Under the pieces are notes generated by a model that was given only the letters and a program-made list of their open reading frames with translations, did no database searches and was not told where the DNA came from. A program made the translations under genes and the position numbers. A stretch of 54,893 nt of DNA from Rubrivivax sp. (lineage in GTDB: Bacteria > Pseudomonadota > Gammaproteobacteria > Burkholderiales > Burkholderiaceae_C), in NCBI GenBank assembly GCA_019635285.1, contig JAHBZS010000033.1, positions 1 through 54,893 of the forward strand, read 5' to 3'. Each line of letters opens with the position of its first letter. Position 1 is the stretch's first letter. This document shows positions 33,992 through 44,106 of this stretch, one piece after another.

Positions 33992-36567
33992 TGGACGTGT
34001 CCCGCATCCGCGCACTGCGCGGCCCCAACCTGTGGAGCCGCAACACGGCCATCGAGGCCATCGTGCGCTGCAGCGAAGAGGAATCGCAGATCGGCCAGCT
34101 GCCCGGCTTCGAAGCCCGGCTGCGCATGCTCTTTCCGGCCATCGGCGAGCACTGGCCGATCGACAGCCCGCCGCAGAACCTGGCGCAGGTGCTGGAGGTG
34201 GCGGCGCTGGCGCTGCAGGCCCAGGCCGGCTGCCCGGTGACCTACAGCCGCAGCACCGCGACCGTCGAACCCGGCACGCACCAGGTGGTCGTCGAGTACA
34301 GCGAAGAAGAAGTCGGCCGCCAGGCGCTGGCGCTGGCGCAGGAGCTGATCCGCGCCGCCGCCGACGGGGGCGCCTTCGACGCGGTGGCCGCCGTGAGCCG
34401 CCTGCGCGACATCGACGAGGACCTGCGCCTGGGGCCATCCACGGGCTCGATCGTCAACGCCGCGGTGGCCCGCGGCATTCCGTACCGGCGCCTGACACAA
34501 GGCAGCCTGGTGCAGTTCGGCTGGGGCTCCAAGCAGCGCCGCATCCAGGCGGCCGAGGTGGACACCACCAGCGCGGTGGCCGAGTCGATCGCGCAGGACA
34601 AGGACCTGACGAAGACGCTGCTGCTGGCGGCCGGCGTGCCGGTGCCCATCGGCCGGCCGGTCAGTGATGCCGACGACGCCTGGGCCGCGGCACAGCAGAT
34701 CGGGCTGCCGGTGGTGGTCAAGCCGCAGGACGGCAACCAGGGCAAGGGCGTCACCGTCAACGTGGTCACGCGCGAGCAGCTGGATGCGGCCTTCAAGGCG
34801 GCCGACGAGATCGGCTCGGTGATGGTCGAGAAGTACCTGCCCGGCGCCGACTACCGGCTGCTGGTGGTGGGCAAGAAGCTGGTGGCCGCGGCGCGGCGCG
34901 ACCCGCCGCTGGTCATCGGCGACGGCCGCTCCACGGTGCAGGCGCTGGTCGAGCGCGTCAACGCCGACCCCAAGCGCGGCGACGGCCATGCCACGCCGCT
35001 GACCAAGATCCGCATCGACGACATCGCCATCGCCAGCCTGCGCTCGCAGGGGCTGGCGCCCGACTCGGTGCCGCTGAAGGGCCAGCGCGTGCTGTTGCGC
35101 AACAACGCCAACCTGAGCACCGGCGGCAGCGCCACCGACGTCACCGACGACGTGCACCGCGACGTGGCGGCGCGCGCGGTGGCGGCGGCGCAGATGGTGG
35201 GGCTGCACATCTGCGGCGTCGACGTGGTCTGCGAAAGCGTGCTGCGCCCGCTGGAAGAACAAAGCGGCGGCGTCGTCGAGGTGAATGCCGCGCCGGGGCT
35301 GCGCATGCACCTGAGCCCGTCCTACGGCAAGGGCCGCAACGTCGGCGAGGCCATCATCGGCCACCTCTACGCCCCGGGCGACGACGGCCGCGTGCCCACG
35401 GTGGCCGTCACCGGCACCAACGGCAAGACCACGGTGACGCGGCTCATCGCGCACCTGATGGCCACCAGCGGCCTGCGCGTGGGCATGACCAACACCGACG
35501 GCGCCTACGTGCAGGGCCGGCAGATCGACAGCGGCGACTGCAGCGGCCCGCGCAGCGCGCGCAACGTGCTGGCGCACCCCGACGTGGACGCCGCGGTGTT
35601 CGAGACGGCGCGCGGCGGCATCCTGCGCGAAGGCCTGGGCTTCGACCGCTGCGCGGTGGCGGTGGTCACCAACCTGGGCGAAGGCGACCACCTGGGGCTC
35701 AACTTCATCAGTACCGTCGACGACCTGGCGGTGCTCAAGCGCGTCATCGTGCGCAACGTCGCGCCCAACGGCTACGCCGTGCTGAATGCGGCCGACCCGA
35801 TCGTCGCCGCGATGTCGGTGGCCTGCCCCGGGCAGGTGTGCTACTTCGCCGCCGACCGGCACCATCCGGTGATGGCCGCGCACCGCGCGCAGGGCCGGCG
35901 CGTGGTCTACGTGGAAGGCAATGCCATCGTCGCCGCGCAGGGCTCGTGGCGCGAGCGCCTGCCGCTGGCCGAGATTCCACTGACGCGCGGCGGCAGCATC
36001 GGCTTCCAGGTGGAGAACGCCATGGCGGCGGTCGGCGCCGGCTGGTGCGCGGGGCTGGACTGGGACGCCATGCGCCGCGGCCTCGAAAGCTTCGACAGCG
36101 ACGCCGGCACCACGCCCGGCCGCTTCAACGTCATGGACTACCGCGGCGCCACGGTCATCGCCGACTACGGCCACAACCCCGACGCCATGCGTGCGCTGGT
36201 GCGTGCGGTGGAGGCGATGCCAGCGCAGCGCCGCTCGGTGGTCATCAGCGGCGCCGGCGACCGCCGCGACAAGGACCTGCGCGACCAGACGGTCATCCTG
36301 GGCGCGGCCTTCGACGACGTCATCCTGTACCAGGACGCCGCGCAGCGCGGCCGCGCCGACGGCGAGGTGCTGGCGCTGCTGCGCGACGGCCTGAAGGATG
36401 CCGCGCGCACGCGCTGCATCGACGAGGTGCGGGGCGAATTCGCCGCCATCGACACCGCGCTGCAGCGGTTGCAGCCGGGCGACCTGTGCCTGGTGCTGGT
36501 CGACCAGGTGCAGGAGGCGCTGGAGCACCTGCAGCGGCGCATCGAGGCCGCCGCCGTCGCCGCCTGA
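33991..36567 (+). CDS. cphA: Cyanophycin synthetase
   Basis: 858 residues, close to the usual length. It makes multi-L-arginyl-poly-L-aspartate from Asp, Arg and ATP. The N-terminal domain is RALRGPNLWSRNTAIEA. The ATP-grasp domain has VVVKPQDGNQGKGVTVNV and VVEVNAAPGLRMHL. The Mur-ligase domain has an intact P-loop VTGTNGKTTVTRLI (about residue 473), and HNPDAM and GAGDRRDKDL motifs follow. It overlaps the upstream cphA' gene by one base. No cyanophycinase is in the window. Confidence 0.95.
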   Translation: MDVSRIRALRGPNLWSRNTAIEAIVRCSEEESQIGQLPGFEARLRMLFPAIGEHWPIDSPPQNLAQVLEVAALALQAQAGCPVTYSRSTATVEPGTHQVVVEYSEEEVGRQALALAQELIRAAADGGAFDAVAAVSRLRDIDEDLRLGPSTGSIVNAAVARGIPYRRLTQGSLVQFGWGSKQRRIQAAEVDTTSAVAESIAQDKDLTKTLLLAAGVPVPIGRPVSDADDAWAAAQQIGLPVVVKPQDGNQGKGVTVNVVTREQLDAAFKAADEIGSVMVEKYLPGADYRLLVVGKKLVAAARRDPPLVIGDGRSTVQALVERVNADPKRGDGHATPLTKIRIDDIAIASLRSQGLAPDSVPLKGQRVLLRNNANLSTGGSATDVTDDVHRDVAARAVAAAQMVGLHICGVDVVCESVLRPLEEQSGGVVEVNAAPGLRMHLSPSYGKGRNVGEAIIGHLYAPGDDGRVPTVAVTGTNGKTTVTRLIAHLMATSGLRVGMTNTDGAYVQGRQIDSGDCSGPRSARNVLAHPDVDAAVFETARGGILREGLGFDRCAVAVVTNLGEGDHLGLNFISTVDDLAVLKRVIVRNVAPNGYAVLNAADPIVAAMSVACPGQVCYFAADRHHPVMAAHRAQGRRVVYVEGNAIVAAQGSWRERLPLAEIPLTRGGSIGFQVENAMAAVGAGWCAGLDWDAMRRGLESFDSDAGTTPGRFNVMDYRGATVIADYGHNPDAMRALVRAVEAMPAQRRSVVISGAGDRRDKDLRDQTVILGAAFDDVILYQDAAQRGRADGEVLALLRDGLKDAARTRCIDEVRGEFAAIDTALQRLQPGDLCLVLVDQVQEALEHLQRRIEAAAVAA

Positions 36568-36604
36568 GCGGCGGGCACGCCGCAGCCCGGGCCCTTCCTG
36601 AGAC

Positions 36605-39314
36605 TCAAGGCGCAGCGCCGGCGAGCGGCAGCGTGACGCGAAAGCGCGCGCCGCGGCCCGGGCCGCTGTCCAGCGACAGCTCGCCGCCGAGGCGGCGCAT
36701 GATCTGCCAGCTGATCGCCAGGCCCAGGCCCGCACCCGGCGCCGAGGTCTGCGTGTGCGCCCAGCCGCGGCGGAACTTCGAGAAGATCAGCTCGCGCTCG
36801 TCGTCGCGGATGCCCGGGCCGTTGTCCTCGATCAGCACCTCGTAGCGGCCGGCGCGGATGCGGCTGCCGACGCGCACCCACGGCGTATCGCCGCCGTGGT
36901 ACTTGATCGCATTGGCGATCAGGTTGATGAACACCTGGCTCAGCCGGTCGGCCTCGGCATGCACCACGGCGCCGCGTGCGCGCGCGCGCGATTCGAGGCT
37001 CACCTGCGCGCCGTCCGCCAGGCCGCGGCAGACCTCGATGGACTGGTCGAGCACCCGCTCCGGATCGAAGCGCAGCAACTGCCACGGCGCCTCGCCGTGC
37101 TCCAGCAGGTTCAGCTCCAGCGTGCTGTCCAGCAGCCGCGTCAGGCGCAGGCTCTCGTCGTGGATGATGCGCAGGAAGCGCTGCGCGCGCGCGGCGTCCA
37201 GGCCGCGGCCGTCGAGCAGGATCTCGGAGAACGAGCGGATCGAGGTCATCGGTGTGCGCACCTCGTGGCTCACCTGGCTCAGGAAGTGGTCCTTCTCGAC
37301 GTCGAGCCGGCGCAGCCGCTCGTTGGCCTGGCCCAGCTGGTGCGCGGCCGCCTCCAGCTGGCGCGACTTGTCCTCGAGCTGGCGGCTGTATTCGCGGATG
37401 CGCTGCGTCTCGTCGGCGATGCGCACCAGCGCGTCCAGGCTGATGGTCTGGCCGGTGACCACCTGCGAGATCATCGCGTGCGCAGAGGCGCCGCCGATGC
37501 TGCCCGCCAGCGTGCGCTCCAGCCGCGTGATGAAGGCGTTGTCGGCCACCGGCGCCTCGCCGCCGCGGCCCTGCTGCTGCGCCGCCTGCCGGAACAGCCG
37601 CTGCGCCTCGTCGACGCCCAGGATGCGCTGGGCGATGGCGCTCAGGTCGCGCGTCGCCGCCGAGCGGCGCAGCAGCCCGGCGGCGGCCTCGGCCGAGGTG
37701 CGGAAGACGTCCACGAACAGCGCGCTCTGCAGCCGCTCCAGAGGTCGCGGCTCGCGGCACAGCGACACCCCCAGGAACAGCAGCGTGTTCACGCTCAGGC
37801 TCCAGAAGATCGAGTGCACCAGCGGATCGAAGCCGTCCAGGCCGAACAGCGCCTGCGGCCGCAGCAGCGCGATGCCGAACGGCCCGTCGGCCAGCACCCG
37901 CGGCGAGAGCACGAGGTCGGCGCCGAAGCTGGGCAGCAGCAGCGTGTAGGCCCACAGCACGGTGCCGGCCAGCAGCCCGGCGAACGCGCCGGCGGCGTTG
38001 GCCTGGCGCCAGAACAGCCCGCCGATCAAGCAGGGCAGCACCTGCGTGGCGCCGGCGAAGGCGATCAGCCCGATCGCGGCGAGCGCGTCCGAATCGCCGG
38101 CCAGGCGGAAGTAGGCGAAGCCCAGCGCCAGCATCACGCAGATGCTGATGCGCCGGCTGACCAGCAGGAAGCGGCGGATCTCGCCGCTGGCGCTTTGCGA
38201 CACCCAGCGCAGCCGCATCGCCAGCGGCATGACGATGTGGTTGGAGATCATCGTGGACAGCGCGATGCAGGCGACGATGACCATCGAGGTGGCGGCCGAA
38301 AAGCCGCCCAGGAAGGACAGCAGCGCGATGTCGTGGCGGCTGGCCCAGATCGGCAGCGTCAGCACGAACATGTCGGGGTTGGCCCCGGCCGGCAGGAAGT
38401 TGAGCCCGGCGATGGCGATCGGCAGCACGAACAGGCTCAGCAGGAACAGGTACAGCGGAAACAGCCACGCGGCGGTGCGCAGATGCGATTCGTCGACGTT
38501 CTCCACCACCGTCACCTGGAACTGCCGCGGCAGGCAGATCACCGCGCCCGCGGCGAGCAAGGTCACCGCCACCCAGCGCGCCGAAGGCGTCCTGCGCGTG
38601 CAGCATCTGCGCCGAGGCCAGCGCGAACACCTCGCCGGTGCCGCCGGCGACGCCGAACACCGCCAGCAGCCCGACCGCCAGCAGCGCGGCCAGCTTGACC
38701 ATGGCTTCGAGCGCGATCGCGGCGACGACGCCGTGGTGGCGCTCCTTGGCGTCGACGTTGCGCGTGCCGAAGAGCACGGTGAACACCGCCATGCCCACGG
38801 CGATCCAGAAGCCGATCTGGAACTCCGAGGCACCGTCGTGCGCGCCGGTCAGCGTGTCCGGGCCGCTGTTGCTGATGACCTGGAAGCTCGTCGCCACGGC
38901 CTTCAGCTGCAGCGCGATGTACGGTGCGGTGCTGACCACGGCGATCAGCGTGACCAGCGCCGCCAGGCTGGTGCTCTTGCCGTAACGCGAGGACACCATG
39001 TCGGCGATCGAGGTGATGCCCTGCGCATGCGCGATGCGCACGATCTTGCGCAGCAGCACCCACCAGCCGATGAACACCAGCGTCGGGCCGAGATAGATGG
39101 TGACGAATTCCAGGCCGCCGCGCGCCGCCGAGCCGACCGCGCCGTAGAAGGTCCATGAGGTGCAGTAGATCGAGATCGACAGCGTGTAGACCAGCGGCGA
39201 CTGCAGCCAGCCCAGCCGCCCGCTGCGCGCGCGGCGGTCGCCCAGGAAGGCCACCGCGAACAGCAGCGCCACGTACAGCAGCGCCGTGATCAGGACCAGG
39301 TTGGCCGACAGCAT
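36605..39314 (-). pseudogene. Symporter-domain sensor histidine kinase, interrupted by a frameshift
   Basis: The N-terminal part (39314 to about 38580) encodes the first membrane segments of a sodium:solute symporter-like sensor (LVYTLSISIYCTSWTFYGAVGSAARGG). The rest continues in another frame, from ARWVAVTLLAAG to the stop at 36605. It contains further membrane segments, a coiled coil, the H-box FLSQVSHEVRTPMTS and an ATPase domain (NLIANAIKYH, DNGPGI, GAGLGLAISWQIM). The break lies in GCGCGC-rich sequence near 38575-38583: either two bases are missing or one is extra. Everything else is intact, so a recent mutation or a base-calling error is likely. The architecture resembles CbrA-like kinases. 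Confidence 0.85.
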
Positions 39315-39328
39315 GTCGCCCTCGCGCT

Positions 39329-39580
39329 TCAGCGCGTCGACGCTTCGTCCGGCGGCGGCGCCGCTGCGGGCGGCCCGAGCCGCCAGGCCAGCAGCGCCGC
39401 GGCGATGATCAGCGCGAGCCAGACGCCGAACAGGTAGGCCACGATCAGCGGCACGCCCAGCCAGGTGTGCGTGCCGGCGAACAGCGTGATCACCGGCGGC
39501 ATCAGCAGGAACACGCCCAGCGCCGGCAGCAGCGACGCCGCGTCGCGCAAGCGCGGCGTCTCGGAGCCCGGGGTCTTCAC
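39329..39580 (-). CDS. Small membrane protein next to the sensor kinase
   Basis: 83 residues with two membrane segments (LLPALGVFLLMPPVITLFAG and PLIVAYLFGVWLALIIAAALLAW) and a Pro/Ala-rich tail. The GTG start at 39580 has GAGGGGG seven bases upstream. It sits between the response regulator and the symporter-type kinase. Small two-helix proteins commonly accompany SSS-family transporters, so a subunit role is possible (inference). Confidence 0.75.
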   Translation of the reverse strand: MKTPGSETPRLRDAASLLPALGVFLLMPPVITLFAGTHTWLGVPLIVAYLFGVWLALIIAAALLAWRLGPPAAAPPPDEASTR

Positions 39581-39596
39581 CTGCCCCCTCGCGGCT

Positions 39597-39965
39597 TCAG
39601 CGCGCCGCGAGTTCGCGCACGCGCTCGACGACCTCTTGGTTGGAGAAAGGCTTGGTCATGAAGCCCTCGGCACCGATCTCCTCGACCATGCGGCGGTCCT
39701 GCGCCTGGCCCTTGGCGGTGAGCACGATCACCGGGATCGACTTCAGCACCGGGTCGGCCTTGGCCGCCTTCAGCACCTCGAAGCCATTCAGACGCGGCAG
39801 CATCAGGTCCAGGATCAGCAGGTCGGGCGCACTCGCGCGCAGCTCGCGCAGCGCGGCCTCGCCGTCGAGCACCGCGCACACCGCGTAGCCCTCGCGCTCG
39901 AGCACGAAGCTCAGCGATTCGACGATGTGGGGTTCGTCCTCTGCGATCAGCACGCGCGTGACCAT
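39597..39965 (-). CDS. Single-domain response regulator (CheY-like)
   Basis: 122 residues, receiver domain only. The acidic pair is in VLIAEDEPHI, phosphoacceptor Asp in LLILDLMLPRLNG, Thr in VIVLTAKGQ and Lys in FMTKPFSNQE. The ATG at 39965 has AAGGAA upstream. The open frame extends far upstream antisense-like into the XRE regulator, but the homologous region starts here. No output domain, so it must act through protein contacts. Probably partners the adjacent kinase. Confidence 0.9.
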   Translation of the reverse strand: MVTRVLIAEDEPHIVESLSFVLEREGYAVCAVLDGEAALRELRASAPDLLILDLMLPRLNGFEVLKAAKADPVLKSIPVIVLTAKGQAQDRRMVEEIGAEGFMTKPFSNQEVVERVRELAAR

Positions 39966-40024
39966 GACCAGTTCCTTCGTGCAACAGGTGCGCCGTCCCT
40001 GTCCACCCCCAGTGTAGTCATGGC

Positions 40025-41599
40025 TCAGGGGCCGACTATCGGGTCTTCCGAGCGGTAGACGCAGTCGCGCCGCACGCACAGCCGGCAGTTCGGCCCGACC
40101 GGCACCGCCGGCGCCGACGAGCCGAGGTCCAGGCCGGCGCCGTAGACGGTCTGGTCGGCGTGCAGTGTGTCGCAGGCCAGCATGATCGACTGCAGCCGCC
40201 GCGGCAGCGCAAACGCCGGGCGGCTCTTCTCGACGGTGCGCGCGACGAACAGCAGGCGCTGGCCGTCGGGGAACTCGGCCAGCTGGCGCACGATGCTGCC
40301 GGGCACGTGCAGGGCCTGGTAGACGGCCCACATCGAGCACGCCGGCCCGTGCCGCGGCAGCGCCAGCCGCGGCAGCGGCAGGCGCTTGCTGGTGAAGCCG
40401 GCGGCGTCGACGCGCATCAACGCGAAGGGCAGGCCCGCCGCGCCCGGCCGGCGCAGCGTGACCAGCCGGTGGCAGACCTGCTCGAAGCTGGCGTCGAAGC
40501 GCTGCGCAAGCCGGTCGATGTCGTAGTGCAGCGCCCGCGCCGCGTCCAGGAAAGCCTCGTACGGCAGCAGCACTGCCGCCGCCAGATAGGACGACAGCGC
40601 GCGCCGCGCGCGGCGCCGCGCCGCGTCGCTGCTCAACTGGCCGGCCTGCGCCAGCAGGCCGTCGACCGGCTGCCCTTGCGTGCACAGCTCGGCGGCCAGC
40701 CGTGCGAGCTCGAAGCGGCGCGTCGCCGGCATGGCCTCCTCGGCCAGCACGAGGCGGCGTGACGCGGCGTCGAAGGCCGCCATGTGGCGCACGTCGCCGC
40801 CCGCCAGATCGGCCCCCGGCCGCAGCTGCAGCTCGATGCCGTGCGCACGGCGCAGGTACTCGGCCAGCGCCGCCTCGTCGCAGTCCGCGTGCAGCGCCGC
40901 GCCGGCGCGCACCTGCCCCGCCGCCTGCTCCAGCTCGGGGAAATGGTTGTCGCGATCGAAGAGCAAATCGTCGACTTCCTCGGCCGGCGTTGCCGAGCGC
41001 GTGCCGGCGGCGTCCTTGTCGAAGAAGCCGGCCAGCGCGCGCGCCACCTCGGCCAGGCGCGTGCTCTCCTGGTCGACGATGGCGACGAAGCGCGCACGCC
41101 GCGCGGTGTCCAGCCCCTCGCCGGCATGCAGGATCTGCGCCGACGAGCGGATCGCCGTCGCCTGCGTCAGCAGGTTGTGCACGGCTTCGCGCAGGAAGGG
41201 GTCCTGGTGCAGCCGGTCGGACAGCGCGTTCACCGCCTGGCCGCGATCGATCCAGGCGCGGTGCAGGCGCACCAGCGCACGCGCCCAGGCGCGGTGACGG
41301 CCGGCCAGCGCATGCGTGTGGTCCGGTGCCAGCTGCAGGTCGGCCAGCAGCGGCTCGCCGCACAGCTCGGCCAGGTCGGCGACGAGCCGGCGTTCGGCCG
41401 CGCCGTCGATCTCCGACAGCGCCAGCCCCAGCGCATCGGCGATGCGCTTGAGCAGCGCGCCGCCGATGCTGCGCTTGTCGCTCTCGATGAGGTTCAGGTA
41501 CGAGGCCGAGATGCCGATCTGCGCCGCCAGCGCGGCCTGCGTGATGCCCCGCGCGCGCCGCCGCTCGCGCAGCGTCGCACCGATCAGCGAGGTGCGCAT
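40025..41599 (-). CDS. XRE-family regulator with ImmA/IrrE and DUF2083-type domains (ScfR/RamB-like)
   Basis: 524 residues. The helix-turn-helix is at residues 8-62 (LRERRRARGITQAALAAQIGISASYLNLIE). A long middle region holds an ImmA/IrrE-like segment in which the metallopeptidase HExxH is not seen (it reads ELARLAAELCTQG). The C-terminus has a cysteine group NCRLCVRRDC, probably a metal site. Relatives control acetate/propionate or glyoxylate-cycle genes in response to acyl-CoA (family knowledge). The ATG at 41599 fits the family. Divergent from the second liv operon. Confidence 0.85.
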   Translation of the reverse strand: MRTSLIGATLRERRRARGITQAALAAQIGISASYLNLIESDKRSIGGALLKRIADALGLALSEIDGAAERRLVADLAELCGEPLLADLQLAPDHTHALAGRHRAWARALVRLHRAWIDRGQAVNALSDRLHQDPFLREAVHNLLTQATAIRSSAQILHAGEGLDTARRARFVAIVDQESTRLAEVARALAGFFDKDAAGTRSATPAEEVDDLLFDRDNHFPELEQAAGQVRAGAALHADCDEAALAEYLRRAHGIELQLRPGADLAGGDVRHMAAFDAASRRLVLAEEAMPATRRFELARLAAELCTQGQPVDGLLAQAGQLSSDAARRRARRALSSYLAAAVLLPYEAFLDAARALHYDIDRLAQRFDASFEQVCHRLVTLRRPGAAGLPFALMRVDAAGFTSKRLPLPRLALPRHGPACSMWAVYQALHVPGSIVRQLAEFPDGQRLLFVARTVEKSRPAFALPRRLQSIMLACDTLHADQTVYGAGLDLGSSAPAVPVGPNCRLCVRRDCVYRSEDPIVGP

Positions 41600-41792
41600 C
41601 GCCCGCGCCGATGCTGCGGTGCAAGGTCAAGAATCGACCACGGCGGCATCATTTGCCAGCGATCTTCACAAGATTCATCAATCAAGTCAATGAGTTGTTG
41701 CATCGTTGACAGGACCGATCGATGATCTTCGCGTCGGGTGGGGGTGCCTGTGTTCGGCCCTCCCCCGGGTCCCTCACTCCAGGAGCGAAGAC

Positions 41793-43154
41793 ATGTCGCA
41801 GTCCAGAAATACGAACCGGAAGGCGCCCGGCCTGTCGCGCCGGCGCATGCTGCAGGCGGCGGGTGTCGGCGGCATCACGATGATCCCCGGCCTCGGCCAC
41901 ATGGGTTGGGTGCACGCCGAGGACAAGCCCGCGATCGGCACCTGGCCCGCGGGCTCGCAGGGCTCCACCATCTACATCGCCGCGGCGGTGCCGCTGACCG
42001 GCACCTATGCCGTGCAGGGCGCCGACGAGTTGAAGGGTTGGGAGCTGGCGGTCGAGCACATCAACACCAACCACGAGCTGATGAAGAAGCTCGCACCCAA
42101 GGTGAACAACGGCCTGCTCGGCAAGAAGGTCGACCTGCGCTCCGCCGACTCCGCCGCCAAGCCCAACCAGGCGCTGCAGGCGGCGCAGACCTTCATCAAC
42201 CAGAACAAGGTCATCCTGATGACCGGCTCGACCTCGTCGGCCGTCGCGGTGGCGATGAACAAGTTCGCGCAGCGCGAGCACATCCTCTACATGGCCGGTA
42301 TCTCGGGCTCCAACGACACCACCGGCAAGGACTGCGTGCGCTACGGCTTCCGCCAGGGCTTCTACGGCGAGATGGCGGCCAATGCCATCGGCCCGGTGAT
42401 GCTCAAGCAGTTCGGCAAGAACCGCAAAGCGGCGTTCATGACGCCGGACTACACCTACGGCCACACGACCACCAAGTCGGTGCAGGACTACCTGACCAAG
42501 GAAGCCGGCTGGACGGTGGTGACCAACCAGGTGTCGCCGCTGGGCACGCAGGACTTCAGCCAGTACCTGACCAACATCGCCAACTCCGGCGCCGAGTTCC
42601 TGATCAACGTGAACTGGGGCCGCGACGCGGTGCTGTCCAGCCAGCAGGCCAAACAGTTCGGCCTGCTGCCCAAGATGACGCTGGTGCTGCCGTACCAGAT
42701 CCCCTTCATCGCCCCCGAAGCCGGCGTGGACATCACCGCGGGCGTGCTCGCGGCAACCGACTTCTGGTGGACGCTGGAGGACCGCTATCCGCTGGCCAAG
42801 CTGTTCGTCGAGGCCTTCCAGAAGAAGTACGGCTACCGGCCCGAATGGGGCGCCGAGAACGCCTACGTGAGCTTCGCGCACTGGGCGCGCATGGTCACCG
42901 AGGCCGGCAGCTTCTACCCGCCGGACGTGATCAAGCAGTTCGAGAAGGGCGAAACCATCCCCTCGCTGCTGGGCGACGTGCACTACCGGCCGCAGGATCA
43001 CCAGTGCGTGCGCCCGGTGGTGCTGGTGCGCGGCAAGGCCAAGAAGGACATGAAGAACGCCGAGGACTACTGGGAAGTCATCGAGATCGTGCCCGGCGAG
43101 AAGGTGATCCAGAAGCCCGATGAGTTCGGCTGCAAGCTGGGCGACTACACCTGA
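41793..43154 (+). CDS. Tat-exported HAAT-type ABC substrate-binding protein
   Basis: 453 residues of the Peripla_BP_6 family. The N-terminus carries a twin-arginine signal (SRRRMLQAAGVGGITMIPG) instead of the usual Sec signal. The mature domain starts near IYIAAAVPLTGTYAVQGADELKGWELAVEHIN. The ATG at 41793 has AGGAG seven bases upstream. Four linked genes provide permeases and ATPases. The ligand is unknown; an amide, urea-like compound or organic acid are all possible. Export in folded form suggests a pre-bound ligand or fast folding (inference). Confidence 0.9.
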   Translation: MSQSRNTNRKAPGLSRRRMLQAAGVGGITMIPGLGHMGWVHAEDKPAIGTWPAGSQGSTIYIAAAVPLTGTYAVQGADELKGWELAVEHINTNHELMKKLAPKVNNGLLGKKVDLRSADSAAKPNQALQAAQTFINQNKVILMTGSTSSAVAVAMNKFAQREHILYMAGISGSNDTTGKDCVRYGFRQGFYGEMAANAIGPVMLKQFGKNRKAAFMTPDYTYGHTTTKSVQDYLTKEAGWTVVTNQVSPLGTQDFSQYLTNIANSGAEFLINVNWGRDAVLSSQQAKQFGLLPKMTLVLPYQIPFIAPEAGVDITAGVLAATDFWWTLEDRYPLAKLFVEAFQKKYGYRPEWGAENAYVSFAHWARMVTEAGSFYPPDVIKQFEKGETIPSLLGDVHYRPQDHQCVRPVVLVRGKAKKDMKNAEDYWEVIEIVPGEKVIQKPDEFGCKLGDYT

Positions 43155-43197
43155 GCCGCCGCCGACCGCAGCGCCACCCGACCCGGACGACACCAGC

Positions 43198-44073
43198 GTG
43201 CTCAACTGGAGCAACTTCATCTCGCAGTGCTTCAACGGCCTGGTGCTGGGCGCGCTGCTGGCGCTGATTTCGTCGGGGCTGACGATCATCTACGGCACGC
43301 TCGGCGTGCTGAACCTCGCGCACGGCGCGATGTTCATGCTCGGCGGCTATGCGGGCTGGGTGGCGTACACGCACACCGACTCGTTCCTCGCGGCCATCGT
43401 CGCCGGCACGCTGTTCGTCATGCTCGTCGGCGTGGTCGTCGAGCGGCTGATCATCCGCCACTTCTACGACCGGCCGCCCGAGGACCAGCTGCTCGTCACC
43501 TTCGGCCTGGGCATCGTCTTCGTCGAAGCGGTGCGCTTCTTCTTCGGCAGCCTGTCCAAGACCGTGCCGCCGCCGCCCGGGCTGACGGGCATCACGCCGC
43601 TGGGCTTCATGGTCTATCCGACCTACCGGCTGGCGCTGCTGGGCATCGTGGCGGTGGCGCTGCTGGCGCTGTACCTCGTGCTCTACCGCACGCGCCTGGG
43701 CATGGTCGTGCGCGCCGGCATCGAGGACGCGGTGATGGTCGATTCACTGGGCATCAACGTGCAGCGGGTCTTCATGCTGGTGTTCGGCATCGGCGCGATG
43801 GCCGCGGGCTTCGCCGGCATCGTCAACGCCCCGGTGGTGGCCATCGCGCCCGACGTCGGCGAGTCGATCCTGGTGCAGACCTTCGTCGTCGTCGTCATCG
43901 GCGGCGTCGGCTCCTTCCCCGGCGCGGTGCTGGGCGGCCTGATCGCCGGCCAGATCATCAGCCTGACCTCGATCATCGACCCGGCCTATTCCTACGTGAT
44001 GCTGTTCGTCGCCATGACCTTGGTGCTGGTGCTGCGCCCCTACGGGCTGCTCGGCACGGCCGGCCGCGAATAG
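43198..44073 (+). CDS. livH: HAAT-type ABC transporter permease (LivH-like)
   Basis: 291 residues, about eight membrane segments, with NGLVLGALLALISSGLTIIYGTLGVLNLAHGAM and FVVVVIGGVGSFPGAVLGGLIAG. I chose GTG 43198 because it gives the standard LivH length and N-terminus. The open frame reaches back to 43120 but would add a Pro-rich, non-conserved leader and overlap the preceding gene. Confidence 0.88.
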   Translation: MLNWSNFISQCFNGLVLGALLALISSGLTIIYGTLGVLNLAHGAMFMLGGYAGWVAYTHTDSFLAAIVAGTLFVMLVGVVVERLIIRHFYDRPPEDQLLVTFGLGIVFVEAVRFFFGSLSKTVPPPPGLTGITPLGFMVYPTYRLALLGIVAVALLALYLVLYRTRLGMVVRAGIEDAVMVDSLGINVQRVFMLVFGIGAMAAGFAGIVNAPVVAIAPDVGESILVQTFVVVVIGGVGSFPGAVLGGLIAGQIISLTSIIDPAYSYVMLFVAMTLVLVLRPYGLLGTAGRE

Positions 44074-44106
44074 CGCGTACCCGATCCCGGCTGCACACCG
44101 TCCGCG

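Noticed and set aside
33658-36735. 1025-residue open frame on the minus strand
   Set aside because: Entirely antisense to the cyanophycin synthetase genes, with shadow-type composition rich in Ala, Val, His and Arg.
36165-38580. Continuation of the sensor-kinase N-terminal frame past 38580
   Set aside because: After the junction the frame turns into Arg/Ala/Gly-rich shadow sequence, and the conserved kinase sequence lies in the neighbouring frame. The 3' extension also runs antisense to cphA.
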